A stretch of 64,000 nt of DNA from Ypsolopha sequella (Eukaryota > Arthropoda > Insecta > Lepidoptera > Ypsolophidae): positions 10,354,001 through 10,418,000 of the forward strand of contig OW204012.1 of assembly GCA_934047225.1 (NCBI GenBank). The letters run 5' to 3'. Every line of letters begins with the position of its first letter. Positions within the stretch are counted from its first letter, which is position 1. Below are positions 10,141 to 22,456 of this stretch, in pieces. A program made the position numbers and the translations under genes. The notes below the pieces were generated by a model. The model was given only the letters and a program-made list of their open reading frames with translations. It was not told where the DNA came from and made no database searches.

Positions 10141-10553
10141 CAATGAGGGCTACTATCGACGTCAGGTGGCGCCACTGAGGCGACAGGTATAGAGAAACGT
10201 CAAATGCCCGCGAAACGGCGAAAGCTATGGCTTTTTATTAGTTATTTGTGTATTAGTCGACATAAATTCATAGTTTCAGGTTTATTATTCAAGGTACGGT
10301 GCAATGAAAGTAAATGAATTAAGATTAGAGCTAAAGAAAAGAGGGACTAAAACAAAACTTAAGTCCTCCTTTCGTTTTGGAACATAACGGAACTGCACAT
10401 CATTGCGGCATTGTTTATTCGCATTTAAGAAAGAAAAAAAATATATATATGGATAAGCAAAACAAAAAATCGAACTTCTATGTAAATCTAACCTAACAAA
10501 CCTTTGACATATACCTTACGTGCCAGTGGCGCCAACTGGTGGCCTTTATAAAA
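10141..10553. mobile_element. Possible TIR element with small SAP-like frame
   Basis: GGTGGCGCCACTG near 10165 and its inverted match near 10525 could be terminal repeats. Inside, a short + frame from 10305 reads MKVNELRLELKKRGTKTK before a stop. Its pattern resembles the start of SAP-type DNA-binding helices that some insect transposon proteins carry. The evidence is thin: the frame is only 27 residues. Confidence 0.3.
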
Positions 10554-10884
10554 GTAGACCCCATTAGTTGCGAAGTTTTAGTTAGAACCTTGTTGTACTA
10601 AGGCCGTGGGTGTTAGTGTTAAGTGTACAAGGTTTGTATCAGTGGCCGGCTTCAAAACTTCAACAGATTGTCTACTGAACACAATTACCAACTTTTTAAT
10701 TACCCGTATAATCTGATCGTATGTACGGTCGACAAAACAGGCAGGTAACCAGATCCACCCCAAACACTTCGATCATAAGACACGCTGACGTGTGATTGCT
10801 GGGATGAAGAATACTTGATCAATAGTGCATGTGTGTTTGTATTGAAATAGTTATTTGTGCAACATGAGAGCAAAAATTCTTTTT

Positions 10885-11040
10885 TTGTTGCATGTGCAGA
10901 GTTTGAATCCCGAGCAAACGAAGGATTCTATAATTGAATCACGAGCATAGCGAGTTATTCTAAGTTAGAATCCTGAGCGTGGTGAGGGATTCAAAGGCAC
11001 AAGAAACAGAATAAATTTGCTCTCGTGTGACACATGCAAC
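10885..11040. repeat. Inverted/iterated GAGC-AGCGAG repeat
   Basis: Successive blocks of GAGCATAGCGAGTTATTC type lie between a GTTGCATGTG left end and a CACATGCAAC right end, which are reverse complements. A short MITE-like element. I see no gene between 11040 and 13400 and only scattered AT-rich sequence there, apart from the short match to the 63 kb repeat near 12545-12640. Confidence 0.5.
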
Positions 11041-13673
11041 TTTTCACGTCACTAGCGAGAAAACACAGAATAAAGACACCATCTTTTCGAACGAACTTAT
11101 AAGAATTCAATAGTTTTTTTTTTCTTTAAGCAATACACCATATAAAAATATTGCACATAAAATAACATGTAAGGAGTGTTAATTGAATCTCAAAAGCCGC
11201 GAAAAATCGGAAAATCTTTGCTAAACCGATCGAAAACGCAAAACATAACCATCAAGCGGGAGTTTTACTCTATCTATCCGTTTCCAGATTCCAATCACAT
11301 TGGGAGGCCATACATAGGATTTCGAGAAGTTTACCTTATCTATGGTATCCGACAAGCTGTGGGGCTGTGTATAGCCTCCCAAAGTGTATGGAATACATAT
11401 AGAGTGAAAGAGATAGCCGCCATGCTGATGTTTCCTGTCTCTCTTTCTCTTGAGCAAAGGAATGGAGTTTTTGAACAATTCGCAGTGTTTTTAATTTGAA
11501 ACACTTTTCTTCACTGTTTAAAACCAGTAAGCAAAAATCGATTTTGCTCACTGTTTTTAAACAACAAAGGCACGCTTTTCGAGCTGGTGAGGTGAAAAAG
11601 TATTTTCTAGCTCGTCTATCCCTCACGTGTGGGTTTTGGGATCAGAACGTTTGCGCTGGGTCTTGTTACCTATCTCTTTTGTAGACTGTTACATGTCATT
11701 TAAAATTCTTGTGTTTGTTTTGAGGCTTTAGTAGTTATTTCTATTATTTGCGACTTAGGACGTTATAATCGTCACTGAAATGCGGGTGTTCAAATTGTGA
11801 ACTTTTCACAGTTCACACTTGACACCTCTGACACCTCGGGGATTTATGTCGTGACGATATATTTATGTTTCTTTCTAGTTTCGGTTAATTAATTATCAGA
11901 CATAATAACTATTAGCATACAATTTAAAGTTTTTTTTTGTCTTATTAGTGACTTATTTGAAGCATTGTTTGGGGAAGTAAAAAAATATAAATACTTTAAA
12001 ATTAGTTCATTATAAACGGCTACACCCTATATAGTCCGATTTCGTCCGACTAGTTTCACTGTAATCGTACAGCTTCTTCGCAGGCAAACAGGGTTATGCG
12101 GCTGTTCAGGGAACCATTACTGATGACACCAATAAACTCAAGTCTATACTTTATTTAGCGAGACGTTGCAAAGCGGTCCATTCACCCTTCAGTATTATGA
12201 TACATAAGGGCCTTACTATTGTCAAATGGGTACTTTCTAAAGCCTACCCCTCATTTACGGCCAAACCAAAAATAATGAAAAAATGCATTATGAATAATCA
12301 GCTCTTAGATAACATATGCAACATTTTTCTTTTTCATACCACCAAAACTTCTACATGAAAAAATTTATTAACTAAATGGTGTTTTTTGGCTTGTATTTCC
12401 TACTGCTCCTAAGTGGCTAGGCCGATTGAATTCATTTATGCTTTGATAAATAGATAAATTTGATAGCTATAAACATAATATAGGATTATTCAATCGAACA
12501 ATCACGTACACGTGAAAAGTATAATTTTCTCCTATATTATTATTAAGGACGCAGCGAGCGTCGTAACAGCAACTATGCATTGCGCGCTGATATGAACGTT
12601 ATTTCAGTGTTGTTTCCGTTGATATTCGTTCTGACAAATATCGAGCTGCTAATTTGGCGATGGTAATCGCCTTAATTTTTGACCGGGAACCCTGTCTTAC
12701 CCGCTCGGTCAGTGACCGGGTAGCGTTGAAGAAAACCGACACATGCCCCGCGTTCCGAAATAGAATTATTTCGCTAAAATCGATTACGAATGAATGAGGT
12801 GAATGGCTAATAATCCATGAGTGAAGCAAATGCGTTCATTCATTCGTATGACTTTCATGGCTCATGCGACGGAGGTGAGGCGATATGAGCGTTGAACGGA
12901 ATGGAATGTCAAAAATTGTTTTCGCTCCATTATTTCAGCAGTTCAGATCAGACAAACCATAGTATATGTTTTATTCAGCCATGAGAGAAACAAATAAAAA
13001 GTCGTGTGGAACTTTTCGTCGAAAAGGAAGAATTTATATGTATATATATTTTTTCGTCGCTATCTGAGTCTACGTTAAAGAACAGTGCTACAAACTCTTC
13101 TTGTTCCATCACGAATCACGGCACTTTGACGAAATAAAATCAAATAATCGTATTGTATTCTGTGATAAGAGGTTATGGTTAAGATGTATCTTTTTTAATG
13201 CGGTCCGAATCATAAGCTATCTTTCACATCGTTTGCTAGCTCACAAATTACGGACCAGTCATCGCTCACACTTTAATTCGTTCATAGCTTTTATCTATGT
13301 AATTCTATTACGGACCGCAGGGCAAATTAGTATGCACCTGTGACCGCGTCCCATTCAGTTGCCCGCAGGCCGAGCACCGCGCCTCACGTGTCTATCGCTA
13401 GAGGAGAGTAACGCAATCACAAAAAGAACAATTAAACTCGCATCCGATAGTAACGTCACAAGTTATTAGTCATCGCATACAAGTGACATTTAAAAAAAAA
13501 AATTGTTGTGAACAACATTGCAAATGCGGCTAACTTTGTTGCTTGTCGTGTTATAGTTACAAATGAGGTGTCGTTGTAAAGTACATTAAATAGTTAATCT
13601 CTCGTTATTATAAATTTAAAAACCATCTCGTGAACTTTGAAAACTATGAGCCGTTGAAGGTTTGAAAATAGCC

Positions 13674-13907
13674 ATGGCGCGCCCAAAATTTAAAAATACT
13701 AAGAAGGATGCATCAAAAATCGAAGCAAATAAATATAAAAACAGAGAACGGGCTAAAAAGCGTCGATTAAGTCAAAAATTATTGCAATCGGCTTACGAGA
13801 ACCCAACCAACTAGGCCTCCGAAGTTGCTTACTGCGACAAAAATTTTGAACCGCAACCCAGTACAAGTGGGGTGACGTCTTCCTTGCCTCGAATAAAAAT
13901 TCTATAA
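13674..13907 (+). pseudogene. Basic N-terminal fragment, probably transposon-derived
   Basis: The ATG at 13674 starts a lysine/arginine-rich frame (MARPKFKNTKKDASK, then KNRERAKKRRLSQKLL) with a TAG at 13812-13814. Beyond the stop the same frame stays open to 13907, with NFEPQPSTSGVTSS, so one nonsense change has split it. The composition (basic, nuclear-signal-like, then a Ser/Pro/Thr linker) suits the start of a transposase or chromatin protein. I do not recognise the family, and no downstream domain is present. Confidence 0.45.
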
Positions 13908-14053
13908 AAAAATTAGAAGGGTTCCCTGTTTAAAATAGAGGCACGACCCGATCGTGCTTCCGTCCGTTTTTTTTTAAACGATACTTCCGTCATTCCATAT
14001 GACTTCTGTTATAAAATGCAACTACACATGATTATCATGGTACGAGGTTCAGT

Positions 14054-14214
14054 GGGTCTACCGCGTAATTCTCATTTTCATCAACATCAACTTGAGATTG
14101 AAATTTGTCGTGCGTGCGACGACATCCGCCTAACATGCCATCTCTTTTGCACGCTTTGAATTTCGCATGCATTTGGTTGAAGTTGATACAAATAAGAATT
14201 ACGCGGTAGAGCCC
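14054..14214. mobile_element. MITE family F copy 1
   Basis: Inverted ends GGGTCTACCGCGTAATTCTC and its complement. Near-identical copy at 46008-46168 and a diverged one at 35053-35273. All share GCCCGCCTAA-ATGCCA and a TTTGCATG block. Confidence 0.8.
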
Positions 14215-14309
14215 CTGGTCACGAGCGGCTAGAGGCTTCGGCTTCTTTAATATCGAGAGACGGTGGCATTTCCTTCAACGCGCCGGCAAGGAGTATGACC
14301 CGCTTTGCA

Positions 14310-14620
14310 ACGTCTAGGTAAACGAAGTATTGGGTAATTACCTATGAAATTGGCAATATTTTCTTACAGATTCATGAGTTCATAATTTCTATAATTCAAT
14401 AGCTATTTCCATTATTTGTTAGGTTTTACAGCTACGTACTAAATTTCGTTTTTATTTTCAGTTTGATAACTAAAATTAAATCTTCAAAAACAGTCGCCCT
14501 AAATGCCATCCATTTCCATGATAGGATTCGTTATAATTTTTTACAGCTGAATCTTTTCAAAAATTAAATTAATGTTGCTGTTAGCTTAATGTTGTCTCAT
14601 TCATACAAATAATACAAAAA
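14310..14620. repeat. Dispersed repeat family G copy 1
   Basis: Shares long stretches with 36540-36830 (TTACAGATTCATG-GTTCATAAT, CTAAATGCCATCC, TTAATGTTGTCTCATTCATA). A short inverted piece is at 27405-27465. No coding potential seen. The next 600 bp to 15260 holds nothing I can assign. Confidence 0.6.
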
Positions 14621-15262
14621 TGTTAGTATTGAAAATTGAGTTTCCTTCAAAACGCCAATTACATATGTAAGGACCCAATATATTGTTGTGTTACAGTGGT
14701 TCAGAATAATAATAGGTTAGAGTTTTGCAGCACATTGATATACCTAAAAGATATTATTTTTCCTTTTTACCGGTATTGGTATAAAAAAAGTGTTTTATTT
14801 TTTTAAACCGATTTTGGGCGGTGTTTTCATAAAAAAGGTTTTTTTAAAGCTTATGTTAAAAATGTGCATTTGAAAGCATGGTTTAACGGAAAAACTTTGA
14901 TAAAACTAATAATAACTTTTTTAGCACTGTGTGACTAAAACTCGCACTTAAGAGGACATCACATACAACACAAACGCTATCACCACATTTTGGGGTGTCT
15001 ATGGGATGTTATTAAAATATTTTAGGCCGAGTCCATTAACATTATCTAGATCTGTGTTTAAGTCGAACTAAAAACCGTGAAAATTGAGTAACATTACAAG
15101 TAACCCCCAAAATACGTAAATGTAACGGTTATTTTAGCATAAGTGTAGCTGAATGTGCTTTTGTTTTAGATAAAATCAATAAATTGATACGGGTGAACCA
15201 TCGAAAATGTTATCTAGAGTAATAATAACCCAAAATAATGGTTGAAAACGTACACAGTCTTG

Positions 15263-15609
15263 AATTTGTGGATATATTAATAATTTGCAATATTCCGCTA
15301 AACACTCTTACCATGCTATTCAAAATGCAGACTCAAGCACCGCCCGCCCTCCCGCATAAAACATGCACAAGCAAAGCAAGCAGTACGAGCACAAAATAAA
15401 GCAATCTTACATAACAAGCAAGAAAACTTATCGACACGTGTTTCGCCTCTAAACGAGGCATCCTCGGGATGTGTAGTCCGCCCGACCGCTCGACAGCAAA
15501 AAATTTTCATTTTTTGGCGGGCGGGCGGGCGGTGCTTGAGTCTGCATTTTGAATAGCATGGTAAGAGTGTTTAGCGGAATATTGCAAATTATTAATATAT
15601 CCACAAATT
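15263..15609. repeat. Long palindrome, 86 bp perfect arms
   Basis: Arms 15263-15348 and 15524-15609 are exact reverse complements by eye, separated by 175 bp. The arms run from AATTTGTGGATATATT to AAGCACCGCCCGCC. The loop contains ACACGTGTTTCGCC and GAAACGAGGC-like sequence and a right-hand GGCGGGCGGGC. No credible protein. It is either a young foldback element or a local inverted duplication. Confidence 0.88.
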
Positions 15610-15837
15610 TATGATGGACTTCCGCAAAGTAACGCCTTTTTCAATAAATTTTGTCCACAGTCTTGCCAAAATGTGGTTTCTCCTGAAACAAGTTTTGCTC
15701 CGGCTAGGAAATCAGCACGATTGTATTGTTCTCGCAAGTTTCATTTCGCTAGGTACCTTTTAGCGAAATGAACCACGCCCTCAACTGAGTTAGTCGCGTC
15801 ATGACGACCATCCTAAGTAACGCTTTTCCGTGACTTG

Positions 15838-15875
15838 ACATTATTACACGGTGTAACTCACGCCGTGTAATAATG
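15838..15875. repeat. Short hairpin
   Basis: ATTATTACACGG and CCGTGTAATAAT form a 12 bp stem with an 11 base loop. Likely a MITE relic, not a terminator. Confidence 0.5.
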
Positions 15876-15892
15876 GACTATTTATTTACTTA

Positions 15893-16232
15893 CTAGCATA
15901 TGCCCGCGGCTTCGCTCGCAATGATTAAGTTTTTGTACAGTCGTATCCAATTTGTAAATATTTTTAATGAGTCTTTGGAGTTTTTTGATAACTGATTTAA
16001 TCCCCTAGTATAGTACGTTTCGAGAGGCTGAAGGCCGAGCCGCGTCTCTGAATAACACTATTTCTTGTTCCCTTGGAAACTGATTTATAGGACAAAAAGT
16101 AACCTATGTCCTATTCCAGGTCTAGAACAACATTTGTGCAAAGTTTCAGCTCAATCGGTTAAGTAGTTACGGCGTAAAGAAGTAACAAACATACATCTAT
16201 CCAAACTCTCGTATTTATAATATTTGTGGGAA
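15893..16232 (+). mobile_element. SINE-like or Helitron-like dispersed insect repeat
   Basis: It begins with GCATATGCCCGCGGCTTCGC and ends with AGTAACAAACATACATC and CTCGTATTTATAATATTTG. This order of blocks (GCCCGCGGCTTCGC, then AAAAAGTAACCTATGTCCT, then AAGTTTCAGCTCAATCGGTT) belongs to a repeat very widespread in insect genomes, recalled from experience. No internal gene. Confidence 0.55.
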
Positions 16233-16284
16233 GTCGACTTTTGAAAAGCGTTACATTAAGTGCGAGTTTAAGTCAAACATGCTA

Positions 16285-16690
16285 TAATAGTAGTTTATGC
16301 TACAAGGGCGAAAAGGAATAAATTACGAGGACGATTTAAAACACGAGCGTAGCGAGTGTTTTAAACGTAACCGAGTAATTTATTGCTTTTACGCCCGTGT
16401 ATCATACTACGTTTTTCAATGCATAGTGTGAGAAAATGAAAACAAATATAATCTTGTGAACTTTAAATTATAATTGGCTCAAAAGGATTGTATCCAGAGC
16501 CGTTAAACAGTGGAAAAAAAAGTATAACATCTATGGTACACAGGAAAGGCTGCAAGTTAGCCAAACATTGCAAATAAATCAAAAAAATAATAATAATAAA
16601 GCCCTAGGGCAAAATAATTGACTTTCTGTTCGGTTTTGATGCATAAAAAGTGGGCCTTTACGAGCACTTGCATTGAAAAATAATACTTAT
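16285..16690 (+). mobile_element. 400 bp element family H copy 1
   Basis: Starts AATAGTAGTTTATGCTACAA and ends CTTTACGAGCACTTGCATTG. Other copies are at 28051-28450 (+) and 30527-30912 (-). All contain an internal palindrome in which AATAAATTACGAGGACG and CGAGTAATTTATT flank AACACGAGCGTAGCGAGTG. No protein. Confidence 0.82.
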
Positions 16691-17260
16691 ACGATACTCG
16701 TGACTTATTGCACGGCGTTTAGCGCCCGAGCGTAATCGTCATGTACTATTCTCGATTTAAAAGTTTGATGACTTGAAAGTATATCACTGAGTAAAAGGTA
16801 AATAGGCAGGTAAGAAAACCGCTACTTGTAGCCTTTCAGTTTATATTATCATAAAAAGACAATCCAATTTACCAAAGAAGATCTAGGTTTGTTGTTACTC
16901 ATTGAAAATACCGCTGCAGTCACAAAATATCCCCTTTTTACCCATTTAACGGTCTACAAATTTTATCACATGTTAGTATAGCTTATTTTTATCAAAGCTG
17001 GAGTATTAAATTGGTAAAAAGTCATAGATAGTAATAGATATATCGTATTAATAATAATATGTTAACAATAATAATTACAACACTAAAGGTGAAGTTAGGC
17101 TTAGTGTAACCTATACGTTTGGTTAATTTTAACAAGTTTTACAAATGTAAATAGAACCGTCGATGTGACAAGTAAAACTACAAATAATAACCAGAGATTA
17201 CAAGTTGATTGTAAATTTTGTATATCGTGTATCTAGCTGTTATATCTGATTTGTCATTGA

Positions 17261-17872
17261 GTTTAAACGTCAGTCGCTTAGCACAAACTGCATAACTTAA
17301 CTTTGTATTTCTTGTTTAGAAGATAAAAATTGAATAACATTTTGGCATATGGCAGTTAACACCAATAGTTCAGTATTAGTGAGGTTTATAAAGCATATTC
17401 ACAATTAGTCATGATCTGTGCGCCTATTACGTATCTTTAGTTGCCAACTGGACTGGGTGCCTATCATCAAAAACATAGATATACTATCGAATTACGATTG
17501 TCTAAGGATATGTTCGCACATGAAGTGACGACACAGTTCGTATATAGTTTTATACCCACTAAAAGCAATTTTGAAAGTTTAGTTTTTATCTATGTTTTTA
17601 ATGATAGGCACCCAGTCCACTTGGCAAAGAAAGATACAGAATAGAGGGGCTGGTCTAAACAAAGTTAAAAAAGCATTTTAAGTTGCTTTTGAGAAGATCA
17701 TGGCTAATCGTGTATACAATTTCAAACTCTTATTGATTTATAAACATCACTAATACTGAACTGAACTATTGGTGTCAAATTGCACAGATCAAAATGCGTT
17801 TCAATTTTGAATTTCTTAACAAGAAAAACAAAGTTAAGTTATGCACTTTACGCTAAGCTACTGACGTTTAAC
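17261..17872. mobile_element. MITE family C copy 1, with nested family E element
   Basis: Outer inverted ends TAAACGTCAGTCGCTTAGC, followed by GCATAACTTAACTTTG. Copies at 18181-18562 and 32539-33203. This copy is longer because it contains a family E element (17432-17637) with its own inverted ends, so E inserted into C. Confidence 0.82.
17432..17637. mobile_element. MITE family E copy, full length
   Basis: Inverted ends TATCTTTAGTTGCCAACTGG and the complement ending CCACTTGGCAAAGAAAGATA. Related copies at 7337-7465 and 38654-38860. The open frame across it is an accident of the palindrome. Confidence 0.78.
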
Positions 17873-18180
17873 TTTAAGGGTTGATTCTTAACATTTCGAA
17901 CGAAATTACAGGAAATAATTATAACGCTGATCTGACGTGATCACATAGTTATCTTTAAAAAGGTTGCGTTTTCTTTCACATTATTTACTATTTGCTTTGT
18001 GTACAATGTTGTATTGTAAAGTCCAAGGCTACTCTGGGCACAAACCCCCCCAGTTTCAACTTAATGCTCCCATATACCAAATTGAATGAATTGGCGTAGC
18101 TCAGTTAGATTTAAATACATTTAGAGCTAACCAGTCCCAAATAAAAAATAAAGTGACTTGTTTCATAATTTTCTTTTAAG

Positions 18181-18562
18181 GTTAAACGTCAGTCGCTTAG
18201 CGCAAAGTGCATAACTTTACTTCGTTTTTCTTGTTTAGAAGTTAAAAATTTAAAAACTTTTGGTACGTAGCAATTGACGCCAACAGTTCAGTATTAGTGA
18301 GGTTTTTAAAGCATGAGTTTGAAATTTAAACCATAATTAGTCATGATCTTGTCCAGACAACGTTAAAACAGCATTTTAAGTTGGTTTTGAAAAGATCATT
18401 ACTAATTGTGTACACAGTTTCAAACTCTTGCTTTATAAACCTCACTAATACTGAACTATTGGCGTCAATTGCTACATACCAAAATTTTTTCAATTTTTAA
18501 CTTCTAAACAAGAAAAACAAAGTTAAGTTATGCACTTTGCGCTAAGCGACTGACGTTTAACC
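18181..18562. mobile_element. MITE family C copy 2
   Basis: Uninterrupted copy, about 380 bp, inverted ends as for 17261-17872. It gives the ancestral layout against which the two interrupted copies can be read. Confidence 0.82.
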
Positions 18563-18599
18563 TTAAGCGCCATCGAACATGAATCGTTATCGCTTTTAA

Positions 18600-19250
18600 A
18601 TGTGTCGTGAGGTCCAATCAATCCCGGTTCAGAACTCCTCACATCCAGATTTCGCCTCTATATCGCAATTATATACAATGCAGTGGCGTGCGGTCCATAT
18701 AGACAAAAAGTCGCTGTCTACCCTGACATATACGCATCATTTACGCATAATCGTAATAAATTTTCTGCTAAAATGTAGCGACACTGACCGCCATCTATTG
18801 TCATTGGCGGGAACTGCGAGTCTCAGTTCCGAGTCGCTCGCTCACTCGATGAGTCGATGCCAAAAGACATCGCGGAATGGTGTCTGTCGGTGTATATGTG
18901 TGTGTCATATTCTAACAGTCTATGTTTGCGTGCGTTACTGTAAATTGTACTATACGTAAGATTGGAAGAGCCAATAGGATTGCAGTATCCCGTTTCGATT
19001 GTTGACAGAATTACCTGTACGCAAGATGTTTAACAATAGACGTCTTTCTGGGCTGTATTGTCTATGACCTCGCACAACTGCTCTAACAGACTGCTTTCGC
19101 TTGGTCGACTATGTGCAGCAGTTATACTATGGAATATCATCCATCACCTTAAATAAATTTCACATATAAAACCTATTACATATAGGTAAATGCAATTACA
19201 CACCTTAATTTAAAAAACGGCCGTAGGTATCTTAAAATAATATCAATTAT
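18600..19250. other. Unassigned stretch
   Basis: A + frame is open over 18600-18959 (119 codons), but codon use is unremarkable and the product resembles nothing I know. The GC-richer patch at 18780-18890 (many CTCGCTCACTCG blocks) could be a relic of a promoter or repeat. I do not call a gene. Confidence 0.3.
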
Positions 19251-19386
19251 AAGATGCACGTAAAATGTTACGTATCGGAAATTTATACCCATTACATGTC
19301 AGAAAATTATAAAATATATGATGTGTGTTTTGTTAAGGGTTCTCAAACAAAAAACAGTGAAATCCACAAACTATCACGGAAAACTG

Positions 19387-19515
19387 TTTCAAGAACTATT
19401 ACGAAAGACTTGACCTACATTTTTTTTTCATTTTATTTATACTTTTATTATTCTAAGAAACTAAAGCAAAAAATAATGTACCATCATGTAGGTCATTTCT
19501 TTCGTAGTAGTTCCT
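19387..19515. repeat. Inverted repeat
   Basis: AACTATTACGAAAGACTTGACCTAC near 19391 pairs with GTAGGTCATTTCTTTCGTAGTAGTT near 19487, leaving a loop of about 70 bp. A degenerate MITE is likely. Confidence 0.55.
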
Positions 19516-19727
19516 ATTGAAAAATACTTTTTATGGGGTGGCTGTCCTTATTTATACATATATTTTTTTCTGAAGCTTACTTTTTTACTATAAGTATTTA
19601 ATTACTAAACTTATCTATCGGTAAATAAATTCATTTTTTTATTTCTTGTTTATAATTTAAAATTGTAAAGCCTTTTTGCACACCTGCCTCTGTAACTTGT
19701 ACTTTCTGTCGGGTTGAATGGGAGAAA

Positions 19728-19836
19728 ATGCTTCTAGCCAGTGGCGTGCATTGAACTTTTTTCCGGAAAAAGAACTTGACCTTCTGGTTGCTTTTCCGGA
19801 AAAAAGTTCAATGCAGGCCACTGCTTCTAGCATTAA
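19728..19836. repeat. Inverted repeat
   Basis: GCTTCTAGCCAGTGGCGTGC, then ATTGAACTTTTTTCCGGAAA, is mirrored by TTTCCGGAAAAAAGTTCAAT and GCAGGCCACTGCTTCTAGC. The arms are about 45 bp with one small difference. A MITE or foldback element. Confidence 0.65.
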
Positions 19837-20640
19837 GTCCAACTGTTGTACATTAAACTGTTGTTTTGTGCAATAAAGAGTTAAGAAGAAGAACTTCCGG
19901 AAATCGTGAAACAGGCCCTAAAACCTATCCTACTTGGATTTAAATTCCGAGTTTGTATTAAGGTGAACTTTACCAATAAATTCTTACAATTTAACTGTTG
20001 AGAGTATTTAGTTGAAACTGAAGTGACTGAATTTCAGCTTTATCTTTTGTCTTGTTCTTGCAAGTTACGAATTATACCTTGTTCATTAAAGCTTGATAAG
20101 AATGACAGATATCGCTAGTCCATTGATTTACACGCACTGGAACTTAAAACACAACGTTGGATTAAAAAGCGTGATTGTCTATGAACTGATGAGACCTGTC
20201 ATTCTTACCAACCTAATACAAAGTATAGTTTTTTAAGAGTTGCATTGAAGTATTTGGTGCTGTAAAAACCATAATTCTGACCACCGTTTAGTTCTTTTCA
20301 CACTGGGAGTAGGACAGTGTATTAATTTTTCTCCGTGTGCGAATGGAATAGAATGAGTTCCCGCCGCTGTGGGATAAGAAACTAAACAGTTACGTACATT
20401 TTTGGTTTTAGTTAATTTTATTGTTTATGGTTTAGTAAAATTTAGTTAATAAATGTATCGTGTATTCTTTGACAGTCAGAAACTGTAAAGAAAGTGATAA
20501 TAACATAGTCATAGTTGACAATTTTTTTGATTTACAAAAACTTTCTGTAAATTTTTTGTCAGTGTGTTATTTTTTTTTTAATTATTATTTTTTTTTGTGC
20601 GAAATTCTCCCCAGCTACTTAGCTGGTGTGAATATACGAT

Positions 20641-20890
20641 TAGTCCAATGACCTCCGTACTATTAACATTGGACAGGCGGCTGTCAAATAGTTTTTGTAC
20701 CCATTTGATTGACGCCATTTTGACGCGGCAGCTACGAAGTTTAATGAAACTAAAATTTTTGCGATGTGCGCCATTAGACGGTGATGTAATGTCAATCAAA
20801 ATGAGCGAGAATCTCGAACTAGAAGACGCTTTTTGCATTAACAGTCAAAAATAGTTCCTGAGAACTTCACCGGTGGCGCTTCCACCTCCC
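20641..20890 (+). repeat. Dispersed repeat family I copy 1
   Basis: Shares, in opposite orientation, most of its length with 47352-47600 (blocks GACAGGCGGCTGTCAAAT, TGATGTAATGTCAATCAAAA, GGTGGCGCTTC). No protein seen. Confidence 0.65.
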
Positions 20891-21507
20891 CCCTAGAGTT
20901 TATAGTCCCACGCAAATCTGGTGCACGATTGTGTGCATGCAGTACTCAGTATCGCTTGTTCGCTGCGCGTGTGTGTGTGCACAAGCGAGTATGGACAAGC
21001 TAGTTACGCGCGTGGGAGTTGTAGGTAATTAACTGAGGTGACTACGGAGTGTCAGTGGTAAAAGTATGGAGGTCAGTAGAGTAGTCGCAGTTAGGAAAGG
21101 GGAGGGGGAGGGATACTTCGCATGCGCAACTGAGTTAACGTTGCTACTTTTGCTCAGTATGATCAGGAGGAAGTAGTTTAATGTCTTTTCGCTGTCTTTT
21201 TTACGTAATAAAGTCGAATCAGAAGTGTTGTCGTAAAATGATTTCTTTTTTCTTTTATATTTTCACTTCGCACTGACAATATTTTAGTGCATGTCAATAA
21301 AGTGGTATTGTAAAACTGTTTTATACGTATTTACACATGAACGAAAGTTCGTCCGGATCGACTTAGAATGTGTCGGTTTCAACGGATTTCAGATTGTTAT
21401 TGTTTTTATTAAGACTTTAGGAAGGCTATTTGTCAGCCATGCAAGTCCATTTTATGGTGTTGATAAAAAGTAATACAATTTTGTCCGATTCTTTGAGAAT
21501 GTAATAC

Positions 21508-21905
21508 AGAGTCAGGCGCGGATCTAGGGATTGCGCTCAAGGGGGGTAATTTTTGTGCGTTTATTCCATAAAATTCAAACAAAAAGAATATACAATTTTT
21601 GTTTGTTATCCATTTGCCTTTGAACAGGTATAGCCAGTAGCCTAAGCATAAAATCATTACAGTTGCGTAATTGCGTTCACGAAAAATTTCGTATTGAATC
21701 TGAAAAGCGCCCCAAGCGGACAGTACTAATAGATTCCATACGAAATTTTACGTGAACGCAACCGTAAGGATTTCATGCTTAGGATACAGGTGGCTCATGT
21801 GCTTCTTAATAAAATAAAACAATTCTATAATGAATATTTTCGGTTGTGATTCAGGAGGGGCAATCGCCCCCGTTGCCCCCCCCCCCCTCCTGTATCCGCG
21901 CCTGT
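21508..21905. mobile_element. Element with GCGCGGATCTAGG ends, nested MITE
   Basis: CAGGCGCGGATCTAGGG at the left and CCTGTATCCGCGCCTG at the right are imperfect inverted ends of the family also seen at 51246-51500 and 62180-62352. Inside, 21648-21785 is a second inverted repeat (CCTAAGCATAAAATC-TTACAGTTGCG and its complement). Relatives of that block end at 46400 and 48970. Confidence 0.55.
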
Positions 21906-22298
21906 ACAGCATCCATCGTGGTGACGTATACCGCGTTTTTCGACGTACCTATGATAGAAAGACACCACATCGATAGCGCGTGCTTTGAATACAGAGCTAC
22001 TTTATTAACACCCTATATTGCCTGTGCATACGACCCAAGTATAAATATTGGCTTTCTAAGTATTAAAAAGAGTATATGTTTCATTTGGCATATATGTATT
22101 GTTATTTTTTTTTTACACAACGTTATATAAATATGTAAGTGTAACTTTGGATGTCCAAAATACTGTAAAATTGTAGACTCATTTTTGTCTACAACCTCAC
22201 TCCTGTCTAGATGCATTTTACTTTGTGTATTAATAATGACACGCCAGTGATTCTATTTGTTATAGTACATTTTGGACGTTCATACCAACACATTGAAG

Positions 22299-22456
22299 TC
22301 GATTCTGAAGGCTTTAATTTTAGTTTTAGTGCTGTCAAAACTTGAGTTTTCCAAAGTAATTTAGCTTCTGTTCCTAACCATTAAGGACTACTTTGCAATG
22401 AAGAAAATTTACTTTTGACAGCACTTAAACTAAAATTAAAGCCTTTAGAATCTGCT
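22299..22456. mobile_element. MITE family A copy
   Basis: About 44 bp inverted ends beginning CGATTCTGAAGGCTTTAATT and continuing through TTTTAGTGCTGTCAAAAC. This family occurs at least eight times here (23704, 39063, four in 46440-47066, and 58252/60931 split by a LINE). Confidence 0.85.

Noticed and set aside
17441..17644. 67-codon frame
   Set aside because: It covers a family E MITE from one inverted end to the other; no protein similarity.
18600..18959. 119-codon frame
   Set aside because: No homologue recognised, no periodic codon bias seen, no splice or promoter support.
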